Of a DNA stretch of 5,831 bases, positions 4,816 to 5,831 are shown in pieces. This stretch comes from Candidatus Borrarchaeota archaeon (GTDB lineage: Archaea; Asgardarchaeota; Sifarchaeia; Borrarchaeales; Borrarchaeaceae): NCBI GenBank assembly GCA_016840645.1, contig JAEORY010000276.1:1-5831 (forward strand), given 5' to 3'. Positions within the stretch are counted from its first letter, which is position 1. The number at the start of each line of letters is the position of its first letter. Position numbers and translations under genes: made by a program. The notes beneath the pieces were generated by a model. The model searched no databases and was not told the origin of the DNA. It saw only the letters and a list, made by a program, of their open reading frames with translations.

Positions 4816-4914
4816 TCTAATCCTTACGTCAGTAAGTTCTATATATGGGGTGATGGCTCTACCGAGCCTGATCTCCACCATTTGTATCTACACAAAATTA
4901 TATATAATTTTTAA
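4798..4914 (+). CDS. Possible 38-aa small protein, unknown function
   Basis: The ATG at 4798 opens 38 codons (starting MFLPPPSNPYV and containing FYIWGDGSTEPD and LHHLYLHKI) and ends at TAA 4912-4914. AGGA at 4788-4791 is 6 bases upstream, and a full AGGAGGT lies slightly further off, so the start is better supplied than most short ORFs. I know no family for it and see no signal or membrane segment. The same bases form hairpins at 4782-4811, 4823-4836 and 4847-4876, so the stretch may instead be a structured RNA that happens to be open. It follows tRNA-Ile on the same strand and probably the same transcript. Confidence 0.4.
   Translation: MFLPPPSNPYVSKFYIWGDGSTEPDLHHLYLHKIIYNF
4823..4836 (+). 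other. Small hairpin CTTAC-GTCA-GTAAG
   Basis: A 5-bp stem with a tetraloop. The same stem with a different tetraloop (GCTT) occurs at 4536-4549 in the upstream structured RNA. This repeats the helix, but not the loop, on both sides of the tRNA-like domain. It could be a shared protein site or chance. Confidence 0.4.
4847..4880 (+). other. Hairpin with tandem G-A internal loop and ACCA tail
   Basis: GGGG (4847-4850) pairs with CTCC (4873-4876), including a G-T at the third pair. A symmetric internal loop TGAT/TGAT (4851-4854 with 4869-4872) can form tandem G-A pairs flanked by T-T. GGCTC/GAGCC (4855-4859 with 4864-4868) closes a TACC loop. ACCA follows at 4877-4880. G1-C72, G3-T70 and A73 with CCA match the alanine acceptor identity of tRNA-Ala and tmRNA. 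It overlaps the 38-aa ORF, so coding constraint and structure compete as explanations. Confidence 0.4.
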
Positions 4915-4920
4915 TATAAT

Positions 4921-4950
4921 TTGACTTTCATACACATCTTCTTCTATGAA
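4921..4950 (+). promoter_or_regulatory. Candidate sigma70-type promoter
   Basis: TTGACT (4921-4926, five of six bases of the -35 consensus), an 18-base spacer, and TATGAA (4945-4950) as a weaker -10, with a very AT-rich upstream stretch (4894-4920). It would drive a short transcript of about 140 nt ending at the terminator at 5065-5098. The weak -10 keeps confidence low. Confidence 0.35.
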
Positions 4951-4969
4951 GGAATTTTGGTAACTGCAT

Positions 4970-5002
4970 AAGGACACTCATATGAGTACAGGATGTCTTT
5001 TT
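4970..5002 (+). terminator. Possible weak hairpin/terminator
   Basis: AAGGACA (4970-4976) can pair with TGTCTTT (4994-5000, one G-T). An inner CTC-ATAT-GAG (4977-4986) and an unpaired TACAGGA lie between. The 3' arm runs into TTTTT (4998-5002). The bulge makes it weak; it may instead be an upstream stem of the same transcript as the strong terminator. Confidence 0.25.
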
Positions 5003-5020
5003 GGTAGTAAGATTTTCTAG
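4982..5020 (+). CDS. Possible 12-codon leader peptide
   Basis: ATG 4982 gives MSTGCLFGSKIF and then TAG at 5018-5020. AAGGA at 4970-4974 is 7 bases upstream, good spacing. It lies between the candidate promoter at 4921-4950 and the strong terminator, the layout of a leader peptide or a small RNA with a short ORF. There is no downstream gene on the plus strand for it to attenuate before the terminator, so it may be meaningless. Confidence 0.15.
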   Translation: MSTGCLFGSKIF

Positions 5021-5064
5021 TAAATCTGTTGAACTCAGGTAGAGATTAAATGCTCGTCATCGGG

Positions 5065-5098
5065 AGCACCACTGAACATACTCAGTGGTGCTTTTTTT
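5065..5098 (+). terminator. Strong intrinsic terminator
   Basis: AGCACCACTGA (5065-5075) pairs perfectly with TCAGTGGTGCT (5082-5092), an 11-bp stem with loop ACATAC, followed by a run of seven T (5092-5098). It ends plus-strand transcription of the RNA run and overlaps the stop codon of the convergent HNH gene. There is no T-run on the other strand, so it works mainly in one direction. Confidence 0.93.
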
Positions 5099-5471
5099 AA
5101 TCTCGATCGAACTTTGCATTAAGAACTATTTCGATTGCTTCTTGTTGAGTAATTTCTCCTTTTTTTAATTGTTGATACGTTTGATACTCAAGGTGAGTGA
5201 CATTGAGAGAATAATGTTGACACCAAAGGTTGTCGTCATCATTAGATCCACCAATCGACAATGGAATAATATGATCCACTGTGTAATTCGTGCGATCCTC
5301 AACCCCATCCCGTAAACAAATGTCTACCTTTCTTTCTGTGGTAACATTGCGTCTACAGTGCGGGATCATCTCTTCGTAACGAAATTCATCAAAATCAGGA
5401 TCTGTTTCAGTACATAAGTGTCCAGTCGTGGGCGGTACTACTAGAGAATAGAGAAGGATCAAAAATCCCAT
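5097..5471 (-). CDS. Exported small HNH endonuclease
   Basis: A 124-aa protein. Residues 1-18 (MGFLILLYSLVVPPTTGH) look like a short signal sequence, so the nuclease would leave the cytoplasm. The HNH core is YTVDHIIPLSIGG (63-75), with the Asp66-His67 pair, and NLW (81-83) with Asn81; His86 may complete the metal site. The upstream part, CTETDPDFDEFRYEEMIPHCRR (20-41) with Cys20 and Cys39, plus Cys52 and Cys84, is the pattern of a compact HNH family with an N-terminal DPDF...YCRR-type segment that I recall from secreted bacterial proteins. Cys pairs could form disulfides outside the cell. The start is backed by GGAGG seven bases upstream. Its likely reaction is metal-dependent DNA cleavage. 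Roles could be degrading host or competitor DNA in the periplasm or outside; both are inference. It is convergent with the RNA run and shares the terminator end. Confidence 0.88.
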   Translation of the reverse strand: MGFLILLYSLVVPPTTGHLCTETDPDFDEFRYEEMIPHCRRNVTTERKVDICLRDGVEDRTNYTVDHIIPLSIGGSNDDDNLWCQHYSLNVTHLEYQTYQQLKKGEITQQEAIEIVLNAKFDRD

Positions 5472-5543
5472 CTTGTTTCCTCCAATATAATCCCGTATAA
5501 GAAAAACTGAATGTATTATTTAATCTTGAAGTACGGAGTGTAC
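5472..5543. promoter_or_regulatory. Divergent intergenic region between the HNH gene and the right-edge gene
   Basis: 72 AT-rich bases between two genes transcribed apart, which must hold both promoters. TGTATTAT (5512-5519) is a possible extended -10 for the plus gene, and TTATAC read on the minus strand near 5495-5500 for HNH. No clear -35 was found. Shine-Dalgarno sites are GGAGG for HNH and GGAG at 5535-5538 for the plus gene. Confidence 0.4.
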
Positions 5544-5831
5544 ATGTTTACCACAGTAGAATATGAGCCAAGAAAAACCGCTGAAATCCAAGAATTACTA
5601 GACAGACTAGATGAACGTTACAAAACATTAAAAACCGAAATCTACCAATATACAGAAGAGCCTAAAAATAGTTCGCCACAGGCATTTTGTCTTGCTCTCG
5701 ATAAAGAACGTTTAATAAATCTAGTAAAATGCGAACGACGAGTTTACAGTTTACTTCCACATATTGCATATACACATTTCCCTCTATCCGAAGATGAAGA
5801 TGAATATGAAGGTGAAGATGACGAGAATGAA
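5544..5831 (+). CDS. Unknown protein with helical N-terminus and acidic tail (3' end outside window)
   Basis: The ATG at 5544, with GGAG 5 bases upstream, opens 96 codons that continue past the window edge. I do not recognise the family. Residues 8-35 (EPRKTAEIQELLDRLDERYKTL...) form an amphipathic, charged helix with coiled-coil character. A second helical part lies at about 48-75 (FCLALDKERLINLVKCERRVYSLL). From residue 82 the chain is extremely acidic (SEDEDEYEGEDDENE), as in phage structural, assembly or DNA-mimic proteins. There is no signal or membrane segment. Being divergent from the HNH gene, it may start a separate plus-strand operon. Confidence 0.85.
   Translation, partial: MFTTVEYEPRKTAEIQELLDRLDERYKTLKTEIYQYTEEPKNSSPQAFCLALDKERLINLVKCERRVYSLLPHIAYTHFPLSEDEDEYEGEDDENE

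Noticed and set aside
4847..4876. C/D-box-like kink-turn (TGATGG and CTGA)
   Set aside because: A kink-turn needs a three-base bulge between the stems; here the two stems enclose a symmetric 4x4 loop without a bulge.
4847..4880. tmRNA, because of the GGGG...CTCCACCA ends
   Set aside because: Only the acceptor-end resemblance is present; there is no T arm, tag reading frame or pseudoknot region in 34 bases.
5050..5100. 16-codon plus-strand ORF (MLVIGSTTEHTQW...) with a weak AGG upstream
   Set aside because: It is made of the terminator stem and its T-run, so the open frame is explained by the hairpin.

Overview
The window is AT-rich, densely packed and carries genes on both strands. It has short or no gaps between genes, strong Shine-Dalgarno sequences, a small tRNA cluster, and many proteins of accessory or unknown type. 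This looks most like part of a large double-stranded DNA phage genome (jumbo-phage style) or a phage-derived island. No capsid, tail or replication gene is present to prove it. Three products carry export or lipoprotein signals, so the enzymes would act in or beyond the envelope of a diderm-type host. I cannot name the host.

Left part (1-3493, minus strand). Four genes are packed like one operon, in transcription order: a DHH/DHHA1 phosphoesterase (TTG start at 3493), a small single-pass membrane protein, a lipoprotein-type GH5 beta-mannanase-like glycoside hydrolase, and a secreted papain-family (C1A) cysteine protease. The protease has a Pro/Glu/Lys-rich linker and the start of a PKD-like domain, and runs off the left edge. 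Gaps are 3, 39 and 12 bases. The last two genes look like a depolymerising pair (polysaccharide and protein).

Middle part (3494-5098, plus strand). A divergent intergenic region leads to a 249-aa protein of a conserved, uncharacterised family. It is followed by a run of structured RNA: tRNA-Asp(GTC); a roughly 230-nt multibranched RNA containing a perfect T arm, 7-bp acceptor helix and D arm in circularly permuted order (3' half before 5' half); and a slightly degenerate tRNA-Ile(GAT). After these come a small 38-codon ORF whose ribosome-binding site lies inside a 10-bp hairpin, further hairpins, and a strong intrinsic terminator at 5065-5098. The permuted element is the main discovery. It is either a permuted tRNA gene or, more likely in my view, a Y-RNA-like (YrlA-type) tRNA mimic. 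Y RNAs are partners of Ro60 and are known from bacteria and phages near RNA-repair or RNA-quality-control genes. No Ro60 or RtcB gene is inside this window.

Right part (5097-5831). A small exported HNH nuclease lies on the minus strand, convergent with the RNA region. A divergent plus-strand gene for an acidic-tailed protein of unknown function runs off the right edge.
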